From contig NZ_JARUKW010000020.1 of assembly GCF_029688845.1 (NCBI RefSeq), positions 1-64,000 on the forward strand: a stretch of 64,000 nucleotides of DNA. The letters run 5' to 3'. The notes under the pieces are model-generated. The model ran no database searches, was not told the origin of the DNA, and was given only the letters and a program-made list of their open reading frames with translations. The DNA is from Natronococcus sp. A-GB1. Lineage in GTDB: Archaea; Halobacteriota; Halobacteria; Halobacteriales; Natrialbaceae. Positions 49,202 through 58,547 of the stretch are shown here, piece after piece; position 1 is the first letter of the stretch; each line of letters begins with the position of its first letter. Position numbers and translations under genes: made by a program.

Positions 49202-50566
49202 ATGGAGACGGCACCGAACCTGGCCGACTACGAGGGGCTCTCGGAGGTTTTCGAGTGGGACAGCATCTACGCCGACGCCGACTGGGGCGCGCCCGACGAG
49301 ATCAACGTCGCCCACGAGGTCTGTGACCGCTACCGGACCGACCGCGGCACCGTCGCGCTGTACTTCGTCGGGGACGACGGCGAGCGCGAGCGGATCACGT
49401 TCTGGGAGCTCGCGCAGTGGTCGAACGGGTTCGCGAACGTCCTCGAGACCCTCGGGGTCGAGCGGGGCGACCGCGTCTTCGGCTACACGCCCCGAATCCC
49501 CGAGCAGTACGTCGCGATGCTTGGCTCCCTGAAGGCCGGCTGCGTCTACGGCGGGATCGAGCCGCAGCTCGGCCCCGAGGAGGTCGCCTACCGGCTCGCC
49601 GATGCCGAAGCGAGCGTCGTCGTCACGACGCCCGAGAACCGCGATACCCTCGAGACGGCCCTCGAGGACGTCCCCTCGGTCGAGCACGTGATCGTCGTCA
49701 GCGACGACGGCGTCGGCGTTCGCCGGGGCGACGTCAGCTACTACGAAGCGATGGACCGGGCCGAAAACGAGTACGAGACCGTCCGGACCGAGGGCTCGGA
49801 CCCCGCGTTGCTGTACTACACCAGCGGTGCCACGGGGTCGGCGAAGGGAATCGTCCACGGCCACCGCTGGATCGTCGGCGTCGCCGCGGCCCAGCTGTAC
49901 GCTGCGGACCTCCAGCAACACGAGACTGACCTTTACTGGGGGGCCGGCGACCGGGGGTGGCTCACCGCGCCCGTCAACGCGCTGGGCGTCTGGTTCTGGG
50001 GCCACAGCATTCTCGCCTACGGCGGTGGGTTCGATCCCGACACCTGGACCGCCCTGCTCGAGGAGTTCCCCGTCACCGTGCTCTCGGGAGTTCCCGTCCA
50101 CTACCGTCGGCTGCGCGAGGAGGCCGACGACCTCGAGCCCGACGATCTGGACCTCCATCGGGCGATGAGCACCGGCGACCCCCTCGAGGCCGAGCTGATC
50201 GAGTGGGGCGAGCAGGCGCTGGGAACGCCGATCGCCGACAGCTACGGCCAGGCCGAGACGGGGAACATGCTGATCAACACCTACCCCTCGATCGAGACCA
50301 GACCGGGCAGCATGGGGAAACCGCTGCCCGGCGTCGAGGCCAGCGTGGTCGATCCCGACACCGGCGACGAACTCGAGGTCGGTGAAACCGGCGAGATAGC
50401 CGTCAAAGGGGAGTTCCCATCCTTTTTCCTGGGGTACTGGGAGGACCCCGAGCGCACCGACGAGGCGTTCGTCGGCGACTGGTACCTGACTGGCGACCTC
50501 GGACGGATCGACGAGGACGGCTACTTCTGGTTCGAGGGCCGGGCCGACGACGCCGGCGAACGGTAA
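49202..50566 (+). CDS. Truncated acyl-CoA synthetase (AMP-binding enzyme)
   Basis: The 454-aa protein has the N-terminal adenylation domain: the P-loop-like LLYYTSGATGSAKGIVHGH, YGQAETGNM (A5), and WYLTGDLGRIDEDGYFWFEGRADD (A7-A8 hinge). It stops within the hinge, at DAGER, whereas members of the family continue for about 100 residues with a C-terminal domain carrying the catalytic lysine. The missing domain is not found downstream in any frame. The ATG at 49202 (METAPNLADY) is preferred to the upstream frame start; a TATA-like box (GTTATGAT) lies about 30 nt before it. Confidence 0.82.
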   Translation: METAPNLADYEGLSEVFEWDSIYADADWGAPDEINVAHEVCDRYRTDRGTVALYFVGDDGERERITFWELAQWSNGFANVLETLGVERGDRVFGYTPRIPEQYVAMLGSLKAGCVYGGIEPQLGPEEVAYRLADAEASVVVTTPENRDTLETALEDVPSVEHVIVVSDDGVGVRRGDVSYYEAMDRAENEYETVRTEGSDPALLYYTSGATGSAKGIVHGHRWIVGVAAAQLYAADLQQHETDLYWGAGDRGWLTAPVNALGVWFWGHSILAYGGGFDPDTWTALLEEFPVTVLSGVPVHYRRLREEADDLEPDDLDLHRAMSTGDPLEAELIEWGEQALGTPIADSYGQAETGNMLINTYPSIETRPGSMGKPLPGVEASVVDPDTGDELEVGETGEIAVKGEFPSFFLGYWEDPERTDEAFVGDWYLTGDLGRIDEDGYFWFEGRADDAGER

Positions 50567-50670
50567 CGCATGTCGGCTGATTCGTAGGGGCCTACTCTCG
50601 GGAACGCGATCGCCAGCGGCGGTTTTCGAGTCGGTACCGACACACTCGAAGCACGCGCTCCCGACTTCAG

Positions 50671-51573
50671 TCAGTCCTCTCCGGTCGAGTTCGAGTGCGC
50701 CCGCACCCACAGCTCGCCGATTCGCGAGAGTCGTGTCCGATACGATTTCCCGTGTTCCTCGCGCTCGATGTACCCCTTCCCGCCGGGGCCGAGCCGATCG
50801 ACGTTGTAGATCACCTTCGAGCGGAAGCTGTCGGTGTACTCCTCGTTCAACTCGCGGGCCAGCGCCTCAGCGAGCTCGGAAACCGAGGCGAACTCGCCGT
50901 CCTCGCCGAGCTTGTACAGGATGAGCTCCTCGAACGGCTTGACGTTCGAGAAGGAGGCGACCGGCAGCTCGACGACGTGGTGGCCGTCGATCTCCTTGGC
51001 GCCGATCGTCGTCCCGCGCTCGTCGAACTCCGCGAGCAGCGAGCGGGCGCTCTCGAGGCGTCTCTCGATCCGTTCGTCCTCGAGATCGCCCTCGCGCTCG
51101 AGATCCCGGAGCAGGTCGATCCCCTCGCGCAGCTCCTCGGCGAGTTCCGTCTCCAGGTACTTCTCCGGGGCGGTGTAGTAGGTGTGGATCGACTCGCGAT
51201 CCTCCTGGCGTTCGACCATCAGCGAGTTGGCTGCGGTCGCGAACGCGAAGCTGACCGTGCGGGGCATCGCAGCGACGTTGACCCAGACCTCGTGGCCTCG
51301 ATCGAGTTCGGCGCTGATTAGGTTGTACGCCTGCTCGAACGCCTCGTCGTAGTCGTAGACGTCCTCGAGGACGAACCGTTCTGTCTCGGCGCCCAGCAGG
51401 TTTCGGAAGTCGGTCTCGAGCTTCTCCGAGAGGTGTCTGGAGTACTCGACGTTTGCCTCGCTGCCGACGGCGCCCTCGAGCAGGATGACGCGGTCGACGT
51501 CGATCTGATCGCGGACCAGCGGCGCGATCAGCCGGTCGTAGTCGAAGCCGACCGGGACGATGTGCGTTTGCAT
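50671..51573 (-). CDS. DUF6293 / HFX_2341-type transcriptional regulator
   Basis: The 300-aa protein begins MQTHIVPVGFDYDRLIAPLV and continues with a CARF-like alpha/beta region (VILLEGAVG, WVNVAAMPRTVSFAFATAAN), followed by a winged-helix region near the C-terminus (LILYKLGEDGEFASVSELAEAL, KVIYNVDRLGPGG). This fits the haloarchaeal DUF6293 family, an HTH regulator with a Rossmann-like sensor. The ATG at 51573 is preferred over the longer frame start because the fold begins there. It is downstream of the bacterio-opsin-type regulator (54-nt gap). Confidence 0.8.
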   Translation of the reverse strand: MQTHIVPVGFDYDRLIAPLVRDQIDVDRVILLEGAVGSEANVEYSRHLSEKLETDFRNLLGAETERFVLEDVYDYDEAFEQAYNLISAELDRGHEVWVNVAAMPRTVSFAFATAANSLMVERQEDRESIHTYYTAPEKYLETELAEELREGIDLLRDLEREGDLEDERIERRLESARSLLAEFDERGTTIGAKEIDGHHVVELPVASFSNVKPFEELILYKLGEDGEFASVSELAEALARELNEEYTDSFRSKVIYNVDRLGPGGKGYIEREEHGKSYRTRLSRIGELWVRAHSNSTGED

Positions 51574-51626
51574 GGCCGATACTTCGTCGGCGTCGTAATG
51601 AAACCAGTGAGAACCGTCGTGATCGA

Positions 51627-53258
51627 TCACCTCGAGTCGTCCGTCGACGGGCGGGCGGATTCGACGTCGGTTCGCGTCGTATCGGGTTCGTCGACGACCG
51701 CCGCGGCGATCTTCTGCTGGGCCGAGCGGAGGTGTTCGTGGAAGGTCGCGGGCGTGATGCCGAGCGTCTCGGAAATATCCTCGCCGGAGCTGTGTCGGGG
51801 CCACTCGAAGAAACCGGCGTAGTAGGCCGTCTCGAGCACGGTGCGCTGGCGGTCGGTCAGGACGCCGTAGAGGTGGTCCTGGATCTGCGCGATCGACTCG
51901 TTCGAGGGCGTCACCTGCCGCCGGGCGACGTTCGTCGCGTCCGGGTACACGTCCTGGATCGCCTCGGTCGCGGCCCGGATGTCCGCGCTCTCGGGCAGGT
52001 GGATCGTCATCCGGTAGTCGCCGCCGTCGATGGCGGCGGACTCGACGTAGCCGCCGTGGGAGGCGACGACCGAGAACAGCGGCGGCGACGTGATCGTGAG
52101 CTCGAACGTGATCTCGCCCGCCGATTCGTCGAGGACGGTCACGTCCTCCCAGTGGGGGACCCGCTCGACCAGCGTCTCGACCTCCGGGAACGCCTCGACG
52201 CTCGTCACGCCGTACTCGAGAAACTGCTCGTCGTCGACCCGAACGACCCGTTCGAACGAGACGTGTCGGTCGGTCATCTCCGGGCCGTCGAACATGTCGA
52301 CCGCGTTCTTGATCTCGTACTCGAGCTCGATCAGCTGATCGCCCATCAGGGCGCGCTTGCGCTCGATGGCGGCGATCGCGTGGCCGAGGATCTCGCCGAG
52401 CTGACCGATCCCCTCGCCGACCTCTTCGGTGAAGGCATGTCGGTGTGCGCTCGTCACGCCGAGGACGCCGTAGAGGCCGCCGCCGTGGACGATCGGGATC
52501 GCGGCGGCCGATCGGTAGCCGAGCTCGCGGGCGTCCTCGCGCCAGGGCTCGAAATCGGGGTCGGTGAGAACGTCGTTCGACACCTGCAGCCGCTGCGTTC
52601 GGATCGCCCGCCCGGCCGGTCCCCGACCCGACGGCTCGTCGGGATCGGTCGAGAGCGGAATGCGTTCGACGTAGCCCTCGATGCCGGCCTCGATCCGCTG
52701 GGTTATCTCCCCTGTCGCCGAGTCGACGCCGGCCACGAACGCGAACTCGTACCCCGGCGTGTCCGCCAGCGTCTCGCAGGTCGTCCGCTCGAGCTCCGCC
52801 CGGCTCGCGTCGGTAACGACCACGTCGTTGATCGCCCGCATGACCTCGTAGACGCCGTTCAGCGCCTCCATTCGTTCGCGCTGGCGCTCGAAGCGCCGCT
52901 CGCGTTCCCTCCGTCTACTCACGTCCCGGAGACAGCCCGTCAGACCCGAGCCGGTGGGCTCGAGGCGCACCTCGAGCCAGGTCTCGGCGGGCTCGTGGTA
53001 GGTGTCGGCCGTGATCGACTCCCCGTTCTCGAGTGCCCGTTCGTGTGCGTCGTCGAACCGCGAACGAAGCCGTTCCGCGATCGGCGTCTCCGTTCGGTCG
53101 GTGTCGAGAAACTCGCCGACCCGATCGTTGGCGAAGACGCACTCGAGGTCGGCGTCGAGTACGTATACGCCGACCGGGAGCCGGTCGAGAAGCGCCTCCG
53201 CGCTCTCGCCGTCGCCGCTCTCGAGGAGGGCTGTGACCTCGCGGAAGTCCTCGTCCAT
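51627..53258 (-). CDS. Bacterio-opsin activator-like regulator (PAS-GAF-HTH_10)
   Basis: The 543-aa soluble regulator has a PAS-like domain (RLPVGVYVLDADLECVFAN), a GAF-type domain (RERMEALNGVYEVMRAINDVV to DVSNDV, about residues 140-300), then a bacterio-opsin activator region and a C-terminal helix-turn-helix (LTDRQRTVLETAYYAGFF to EDISETLGITPATFHEHLRSAQQKI), which is the HTH_10 pattern. Such proteins sense small molecules, redox or light indirectly and bind DNA. The ATG at 53258 is chosen; a GTG two codons upstream is possible. Confidence 0.88.
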   Translation of the reverse strand: MDEDFREVTALLESGDGESAEALLDRLPVGVYVLDADLECVFANDRVGEFLDTDRTETPIAERLRSRFDDAHERALENGESITADTYHEPAETWLEVRLEPTGSGLTGCLRDVSRRRERERRFERQRERMEALNGVYEVMRAINDVVVTDASRAELERTTCETLADTPGYEFAFVAGVDSATGEITQRIEAGIEGYVERIPLSTDPDEPSGRGPAGRAIRTQRLQVSNDVLTDPDFEPWREDARELGYRSAAAIPIVHGGGLYGVLGVTSAHRHAFTEEVGEGIGQLGEILGHAIAAIERKRALMGDQLIELEYEIKNAVDMFDGPEMTDRHVSFERVVRVDDEQFLEYGVTSVEAFPEVETLVERVPHWEDVTVLDESAGEITFELTITSPPLFSVVASHGGYVESAAIDGGDYRMTIHLPESADIRAATEAIQDVYPDATNVARRQVTPSNESIAQIQDHLYGVLTDRQRTVLETAYYAGFFEWPRHSSGEDISETLGITPATFHEHLRSAQQKIAAAVVDEPDTTRTDVESARPSTDDSR

Positions 53259-53378
53259 AGCCACAGAGTGTTGCTCAGCACAATAAGGGTACTACATTAT
53301 TGAACAGGAAACTGCTGATGAACGGTACAGTATCGTTTCAGACGTTAGTATATACTCCGGTCGACCGCTCCTCGTCCC

Positions 53379-53993
53379 CTACTCGGATGCTCTGTCGGGA
53401 TCGACCGACCGAATCAGCGCCGCGATCGTCTCGCGATCGCGCTCGGGATCGACCTCGAGCCCGTCGAGGGTCTCCGCGACGCCGTCGGGTAGTTCGAGTG
53501 GGAGGGTTCCGCCGGCCATCCCGTAGGCGTCGTCGGTCGGCCAGATTGCGATGTTCGTCTCGGCAGGGATCGTCGCTCGGTCGGTCTCGAGGTCGGGCGA
53601 GAGCGGATAGGAGACGTCGAGGACGTACCAGCGTCCCGCCGTTCCGTCGGGGCGCTCGAACGAGAGCGTCTCGCGGGTGTCCTCGACGACGACCCCCTCG
53701 TCCTCGACGATGTCGACGAACTGGCGCCTCGCCTTCGGCGCTGCGGTCGACAGGACGCTCTTGGGCGAGACGCCGACGACCGACAGCGACGGTGAAAACT
53801 GCATATCGACGGTGAACAGCGACCGGACGGGGACGTCGCTCGCACCGAGTGCCGCGAGGGACGCTGCCTCCTCGGCGGGTTCGTAGACGGTCGTTTCAGC
53901 GGTGATCGTCGCGATCAGGACGTTCGACTTCCCCGTCCGGGTTCCGGCGCGGTGCCACGTTCCGGGGACGGCTTCCGGCAGCGCAGACGTCAT
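53379..53993 (-). CDS. Hypothetical protein (204 aa)
   Basis: The protein begins MTSALPEAVPGTWHRAGTRTG and is mixed alpha/beta without a membrane segment (TAETTVYEPAEEAASLAAL, FTVDMQFSPSLSVVG). No family is recognised, but a conserved haloarchaeal protein is likely from its composition. The ATG at 53993 is preferred over the longer frame start at 54092. It lies between the regulator (divergently spaced, same strand) and the symporter. Confidence 0.65.
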   Translation of the reverse strand: MTSALPEAVPGTWHRAGTRTGKSNVLIATITAETTVYEPAEEAASLAALGASDVPVRSLFTVDMQFSPSLSVVGVSPKSVLSTAAPKARRQFVDIVEDEGVVVEDTRETLSFERPDGTAGRWYVLDVSYPLSPDLETDRATIPAETNIAIWPTDDAYGMAGGTLPLELPDGVAETLDGLEVDPERDRETIAALIRSVDPDRASE

Positions 53994-54134
53994 GACGAGC
54001 GGTACGCAGTCACCCCCTTTCGGTGTGTTGCTCTCGTGTGCCGCCGCGCCGTCGTACGGAATGCTGTGACGATTTGCCGGCGCGACCGCCACGCGTTCTT
54101 CGGTCGCACCGGAAACGACGTACAGCGGTCGGTA

Positions 54135-55604
54135 TCAGTCCGCCTCGAGCCCGTCGAAGTAGATCGTCCGCCGCTCGTCGGCCGCGGGCGTCGTCAGCAG
54201 CGAGACGCCGACGGTGACGACGAGCCCGAGTCCCATCCCGACGAGACCTGCCGTCCAGCCGGCGTACGCGCTCGGAACGACGGCGGTGAAGAGACTCGAG
54301 AGGTAGAACGCCTGGCTGGCGAGGATCCCTGCCGTGATCCCGGCCCGGGTCGTCTTCCGCCAGTAGAGCGCAACCATCACGGGGAGGGCCAGCTGGGCAA
54401 AGCCGCTGAAGGCGGCGTCGCCGAGTTCGAACAGCGTGGCGGGGTTCCAGAGGCTCGCGAGGAAGGAAGCGGTTGCGAAGCCGACGACGCCGATCCGAGC
54501 CAGCAGGTCCTCGCGGCGCTCGGAGAGGTCGCTCTCGACGAACGGGCGGTACAGATCCCGCGTGAAGTACGACGAGCCCGACAGCAGCATCGAGTCCGAC
54601 GAGGACATCATCGCGGCCATCGCGCCGGCGATGACCAGCGCGGCGAACCAGACTGGTGTGAACTCGGCGAGGATCACGGGGAGGACGTTCTCGCCTTCGG
54701 AAATCGTGACGTCGAGCCCGCGGGCCCACGCGCCGAGTAAGAACGAGGGGACGAACAACAACACGCACAGCAGCGGCCAGAGCGCGAACGATCGTTTGAG
54801 CACCGTCTTCGAGCCCGCGGCGAAGAAGCGCTGGTTCACCTGCGGGAACATCGCGACGCCGAAGCCGATCGTGATCGCCGTCGAGAGCATCCACTGGACG
54901 GTGTAGAAGTCGCTTCCCAGCGCGAGGTGGTGGGCCGCTTCGGCCTCGAGCGCGCTCGAGGCCGCGCTCGGGCCGCCGACGACGGCGAGCACCCAGACGA
55001 GCGCGATCCAGGTGGTGACGAGCATGAACGCGCCCTGGAGGGTGTCCGTCCAGGCGATCCCCCGGAAGCCGGCGACGACGACGTAGAGGATCATGAAGGC
55101 GGTGATCAGTCCGGCGCCGACGGCGTACGGGACCGTCCCCTCGGTCAGCGCCTGTAAGGCGGTGCCGGCGCCGACCTGCTGGAGCATCACGTACGGAAAC
55201 AGCCAGAGCAGGCTGACGCCCGCGACGAGTCCCCTGAGTCGGCGGGAGGCGAACCGATCGCCGAGCATCTCGCCGAGGGTGACGTAGTCGTACTGTCGGC
55301 CGAGCAGCCACTGTTTGTAGCCGATCACGTACCAGAGGATCGCGAAGATGATTCCGTCCATCAGCCCCATGACCAGCACCCACTCGGGACCCTGCTCGTA
55401 GGCGACGTTCGGTCCCGCGAAGAACGTAAACGCCGACAGCAGCGTCGCGAACGTCGTAAACAGTAGGACGATCGTCCCCACCGTACGGCTCGCGAGGTAG
55501 AAGTCCTCGGCCGTCCGATCGGTCAGACGGTAGGCGACCAGCCCGATCGCGAGCGCCAGCAGGAGGTAGCCGACGATGATCCCGAGCTGGATCGCGACCG
55601 TCAC
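54135..55604 (-). CDS. Sodium:solute symporter family protein
   Basis: The 489-aa protein has about thirteen hydrophobic segments. It carries TLLSAFTFFAGPNVAYEQG, the central GFRGIAWTDTLQGAFML that is near-invariant in SSS-family (SLC5) transporters, and MSSSDSMLLSGSSYFTRD. It imports an organic solute, probably a carboxylate, amino acid or vitamin, coupled to sodium. The start overlaps the stop of the DUF3311-like gene by 4 nt, the usual order of this pair. Confidence 0.9.
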   Translation of the reverse strand: MTVAIQLGIIVGYLLLALAIGLVAYRLTDRTAEDFYLASRTVGTIVLLFTTFATLLSAFTFFAGPNVAYEQGPEWVLVMGLMDGIIFAILWYVIGYKQWLLGRQYDYVTLGEMLGDRFASRRLRGLVAGVSLLWLFPYVMLQQVGAGTALQALTEGTVPYAVGAGLITAFMILYVVVAGFRGIAWTDTLQGAFMLVTTWIALVWVLAVVGGPSAASSALEAEAAHHLALGSDFYTVQWMLSTAITIGFGVAMFPQVNQRFFAAGSKTVLKRSFALWPLLCVLLFVPSFLLGAWARGLDVTISEGENVLPVILAEFTPVWFAALVIAGAMAAMMSSSDSMLLSGSSYFTRDLYRPFVESDLSERREDLLARIGVVGFATASFLASLWNPATLFELGDAAFSGFAQLALPVMVALYWRKTTRAGITAGILASQAFYLSSLFTAVVPSAYAGWTAGLVGMGLGLVVTVGVSLLTTPAADERRTIYFDGLEAD

Positions 55605-55870
55605 CGCCGCTCACCCCCGGCGTCGACCCTCGAGCCCGAACCTGGAGAACCGCCGCTCGAGTCGCCGTCGGATTCGATCCCGAGCCCCCAGAACCGGCGG
55701 GCGAACAGCCAGAAGACGAGCGAGGCCAGCCCCATCCAGCCGACATGCCACCAGAGCCAGAGCGGAACCCCCGCGACGAGCGTCGCGTCGCCCCAGAGAA
55801 ACCACGGGATCGTGAGCGCACTCAGTCCGATCGCAACGGCGATCCATCCCCACAGCGCCGGGCGTGACAT
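55601..55870 (-). CDS. DUF3311-like small membrane protein, symporter partner
   Basis: The 89-aa protein has two hydrophobic segments (WGWIAVAIGLSALTIPWFLW and WHVGWMGLASLVFWLFARRFW), then a Gly/Ser/Asp-rich tail. The two-helix pattern and position directly upstream of an SSS transporter match DUF3311, which precedes such transporters in many prokaryotes. The ATG at 55870 overlaps nothing upstream. Confidence 0.75.
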   Translation of the reverse strand: MSRPALWGWIAVAIGLSALTIPWFLWGDATLVAGVPLWLWWHVGWMGLASLVFWLFARRFWGLGIESDGDSSGGSPGSGSRVDAGGERR

Positions 55871-56011
55871 ACGTCGCCGTTCGTCTCTACGTGTGTAACT
55901 GTTTCTGTTCGATACCGACTATTGAATAACTTTTTTCCATCGGTCGGTCAGTTCCCGTCACGTCCGGCGACTGTTGTTGGGTGAAACCGGCATTTCAGCG
56001 AGGAAAAGGGG

Positions 56012-56017
56012 TATATG
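56012..56017 (+). promoter_or_regulatory. TATA element for the HTH membrane protein
   Basis: GGTATATGTG is centred 30 nt before the ATG at 56044 and supports that start for the next gene. Confidence 0.5.
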
Positions 56018-56043
56018 TGTCGGGAATCGAATGGGTACAACAC

Positions 56044-56811
56044 ATGGCTCGGCTGTTTCCCTTCCGGTCGGAGCCGGAGTCCGAGGAGGGACAGCCCCGA
56101 ATCGTCGACCTCGAGGGGGAGGACGCCGACGCGGTGTTCGGCGCCCTCTCGTCGACGACCGCCCGCCGGATCTACGCGCAGGTCGACGACGAACCGAGCA
56201 CGCCAAGCGATATCGCGGAGGCGATCGACTCGTCGATTCAGAACGTCCGCTACCACCTCGAGAACCTCGAGGAAGCCGGGTTAGTGACGGTCGTCGACAC
56301 CTGGTACTCCTCGCGGGGCAACGAGATGAGCGTGTACGCGGCGACCGACGGTCCGCTGATCGTCACCAGCGACGAGTCGAAAGCCTCGCAGCTTCGGGCG
56401 GCCCTCTCACGGTTCGTCGGCGGGCTCACCGCGCTGGCCGGTGCGAGTCTGCTCGTTCAGTACAGCGTCACCCGCTGGTTCGGCGCGGCCGCGGGAACGG
56501 CGCCGGGGGCCGATGACGGGGACACAGCCGACACCGCGGGTGATGAGGTCACGACCGAGGATACGGAGACCGAAGACGAGGACGTAGGTATCGCCGGCGA
56601 GGACGCCGACGAGCCGGATCAGGCGGACGACCCCGGCACGCGCGACCCGAACGGGGACGGCGCCGAGGGAGGGGATGCGATCCTCGGGGGCGGCGAGACC
56701 GCGGAGGCGGTGTTCGCAACCGTGCCGCCCGGACTGCTGTTCTTTCTGGGTGGGCTGGCGGTGTTGCTCGCGGTCACGTGCTACTGGTACTGGTCTCGGC
56801 CCGCCTACTGA
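56044..56811 (+). CDS. ArsR-type HTH protein with C-terminal membrane anchor
   Basis: The 255-aa protein has an N-terminal winged helix (VFGALSSTTARRIYAQVDDEPSTPSDIAEAIDSS with SIQNVRYHLENLEEAGLVTVV, about residues 32-80), a hydrophobic segment near 127-150, an acidic linker, and a C-terminal membrane segment (LLFFLGGLAVLLAVTCYWYW). Membrane-bound transcription factors of this layout occur in haloarchaea. The ATG at 56044 is preferred over the longer frame, given the TATA box 30 nt upstream. Confidence 0.78.
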   Translation: MARLFPFRSEPESEEGQPRIVDLEGEDADAVFGALSSTTARRIYAQVDDEPSTPSDIAEAIDSSIQNVRYHLENLEEAGLVTVVDTWYSSRGNEMSVYAATDGPLIVTSDESKASQLRAALSRFVGGLTALAGASLLVQYSVTRWFGAAAGTAPGADDGDTADTAGDEVTTEDTETEDEDVGIAGEDADEPDQADDPGTRDPNGDGAEGGDAILGGGETAEAVFATVPPGLLFFLGGLAVLLAVTCYWYWSRPAY

Positions 56812-56940
56812 GCCCGACTGTTTTCCCGTTCGGCCGTCTCCAGGTCAACAGCTATTTGCGTCTCACTGCCCTCTCTCTAGGTAACTTCCCGGACGCGCGG
56901 TCTCGTCTCGGCGTCCCCGGACCGTCGGGGGCAGATCTCC

Positions 56941-58302
56941 ATGGAAGACACCTCGAAATATCACATCCACGCGAACGTGACGGCTGACGGGGTGGTCGAG
57001 CGAAGCGACGTCGTCGGTGCGATCTTTGGCCAGACGGAGGGCCTGCTGGGCGACGAACTCGACCTCCGCGACCTTCGTCAGTCACAGAAAGTCGGCCGTA
57101 TCGACGTCGAAATAACCAGCACCAAGGGTCAGTCACACGGAACCCTCACCATCGCGACCAGTCTCGACAAAGTCGAGACGGCCACGCTTGCGGCCTCGCT
57201 CGAGACGATCACCCGAGTCGGTCCCTGCCGGGCCTCCCTCGAGGTGCGCGAGATCGAGGACGTCCGCACGGCCAAACGAAAGGAGGTCGTCGATCGGGCG
57301 AAGGAGCTGCTCCGAACCGGATTCGACGACTCGATGATGAGCTCCGAGGAGATCCTCGCGGAGGTTCGCCAGCACGTCCGCGTCGAGGATATCACCGAGT
57401 ACGAGGGGTTGCCCGCCGGTCCGCGAGTCACCGACAGCGACGCGATCATCGTCGTCGAGGGGCGCTCGGACGTGCTGACGCTGCTGAAGTACGGCGTCAA
57501 GAACGCTATCGCCGTCGAGGGGACGAACGTTCCCGACGCGGTCGCCGAGCTGACCCGCCATCGCACTGTCACCGTCTTCCTCGACGGTGATCGGGGCGGC
57601 GACCTGATCTTCGAGGAGCTCTCCCAGGTCGGCGACATCGACTACGTCGCCTTTGCCCCCGCGGGCGAATCCGTCGAGGAACTCGACCACCACCAGCTGT
57701 TCGCCGCGCTGCGAAACAAGGTCCCCTACGACAGCGTCTCCGGACTCAGCGAGCCCCGGGAGGCGGTCGCCGCAACGGACGGGAGCGCAACGCCGGCACC
57801 GCCGGCGTCGTCGCCCCGCACGATCGATGAGGAGTCCTCGAGCGACCCCCAGACCGGGTCGAACCGCCAGGCTGACGCGACCCGTTCGTCCGGAGCGGAC
57901 TCGAGCGCTGCCGGGGAAACCGAGTCGGCGACTGAGACGAGTTCCTCGAACGCCGAAACGACGACGGCCGAATCGTCCGTCGACGAGGGCCCGCAGACCG
58001 TCTACGGTCACGGGACCGTCGTGATCGCCGGCGACACCGATCAGGTTCGGTTCCTCGACGCCGACGGCGACGTCCTCGAGGAGGCGCCCGCGGGCGACGT
58101 CTACGACGTGCTCGAGGCGGCCGAGACGGTGCCGGCGACGATCGTCCTCGACGAGATCCTCGACCAGCGGCTGCTGGACCTCGCCGCCGACCGCGGCGTC
58201 GACAGGATCGTCGCCCGCTCCCTGGGCCAGTTCACCAAGCGACCGACGGCGGTACAGGTCCACGCGGTCGACGACGTCGCCGACGCGCCGCCGACGGAGT
58301 AA
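56941..58302 (+). CDS. dnaG: DNA primase DnaG (archaeal, exosome-associated type)
   Basis: The 453-aa protein carries a TOPRIM domain, with DAIIVVEGRSDVLTLLKYGVK (Glu173 in the metal site) and VFLDGDRGG (Asp215, Asp217). The N-terminal region of about 165 residues is conserved in archaeal DnaG. In archaea DnaG is found in the exosome and has primase activity in vitro. A Ser/Glu/Thr-rich linker (about 275-355) separates the core from the C-terminal domain (VYGHGTVVIAGDTDQVRFL onwards), making it slightly longer than some homologues. Confidence 0.93.
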   Translation: MEDTSKYHIHANVTADGVVERSDVVGAIFGQTEGLLGDELDLRDLRQSQKVGRIDVEITSTKGQSHGTLTIATSLDKVETATLAASLETITRVGPCRASLEVREIEDVRTAKRKEVVDRAKELLRTGFDDSMMSSEEILAEVRQHVRVEDITEYEGLPAGPRVTDSDAIIVVEGRSDVLTLLKYGVKNAIAVEGTNVPDAVAELTRHRTVTVFLDGDRGGDLIFEELSQVGDIDYVAFAPAGESVEELDHHQLFAALRNKVPYDSVSGLSEPREAVAATDGSATPAPPASSPRTIDEESSSDPQTGSNRQADATRSSGADSSAAGETESATETSSSNAETTTAESSVDEGPQTVYGHGTVVIAGDTDQVRFLDADGDVLEEAPAGDVYDVLEAAETVPATIVLDEILDQRLLDLAADRGVDRIVARSLGQFTKRPTAVQVHAVDDVADAPPTE

Positions 58303-58388
58303 CCCCTTCTCTCTGTGGTTGTGAGTGGCTCGCAGCGCCCTCGCCGTCCGAGGAGTTGATACCCGAGCGGAACCGAGCCCGGACGATC

Positions 58389-58547
58389 ATGTCCCCGTCC
58401 GCATTCGCCGCGATCGCCCTGCTCGGCGTCTGGGTGCTGATGATGTTCGCCGTCACCGCCGCCACCGGCGAGGATCAGCTCCGCGCCACGGCGTGGTTCG
58501 ACGACTCGACCGCCGACCGTCGCGAAGGCTCGAAACAGAAAAATTAG
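58389..58547 (+). CDS. Small 52-aa membrane protein
   Basis: It starts MSPSAFAAIALLGVWVLMMF, with one hydrophobic helix and an acidic/basic tail (RATAWFDDSTADRREGSKQKN). It lies 87 nt after dnaG and is convergent with DUF92, overlapping its end by 4 nt. No family is recognised; it may be a real short membrane protein, given the hydrophobic segment and reading-frame quality. Confidence 0.5.
   Translation: MSPSAFAAIALLGVWVLMMFAVTAATGEDQLRATAWFDDSTADRREGSKQKN

Noticed and set aside
48473-50710. Minus-strand frame of 745 residues opposite the VKOR-like and synthetase genes
   Set aside because: Same antisense effect; no motif in it and strong motifs on the other strand.
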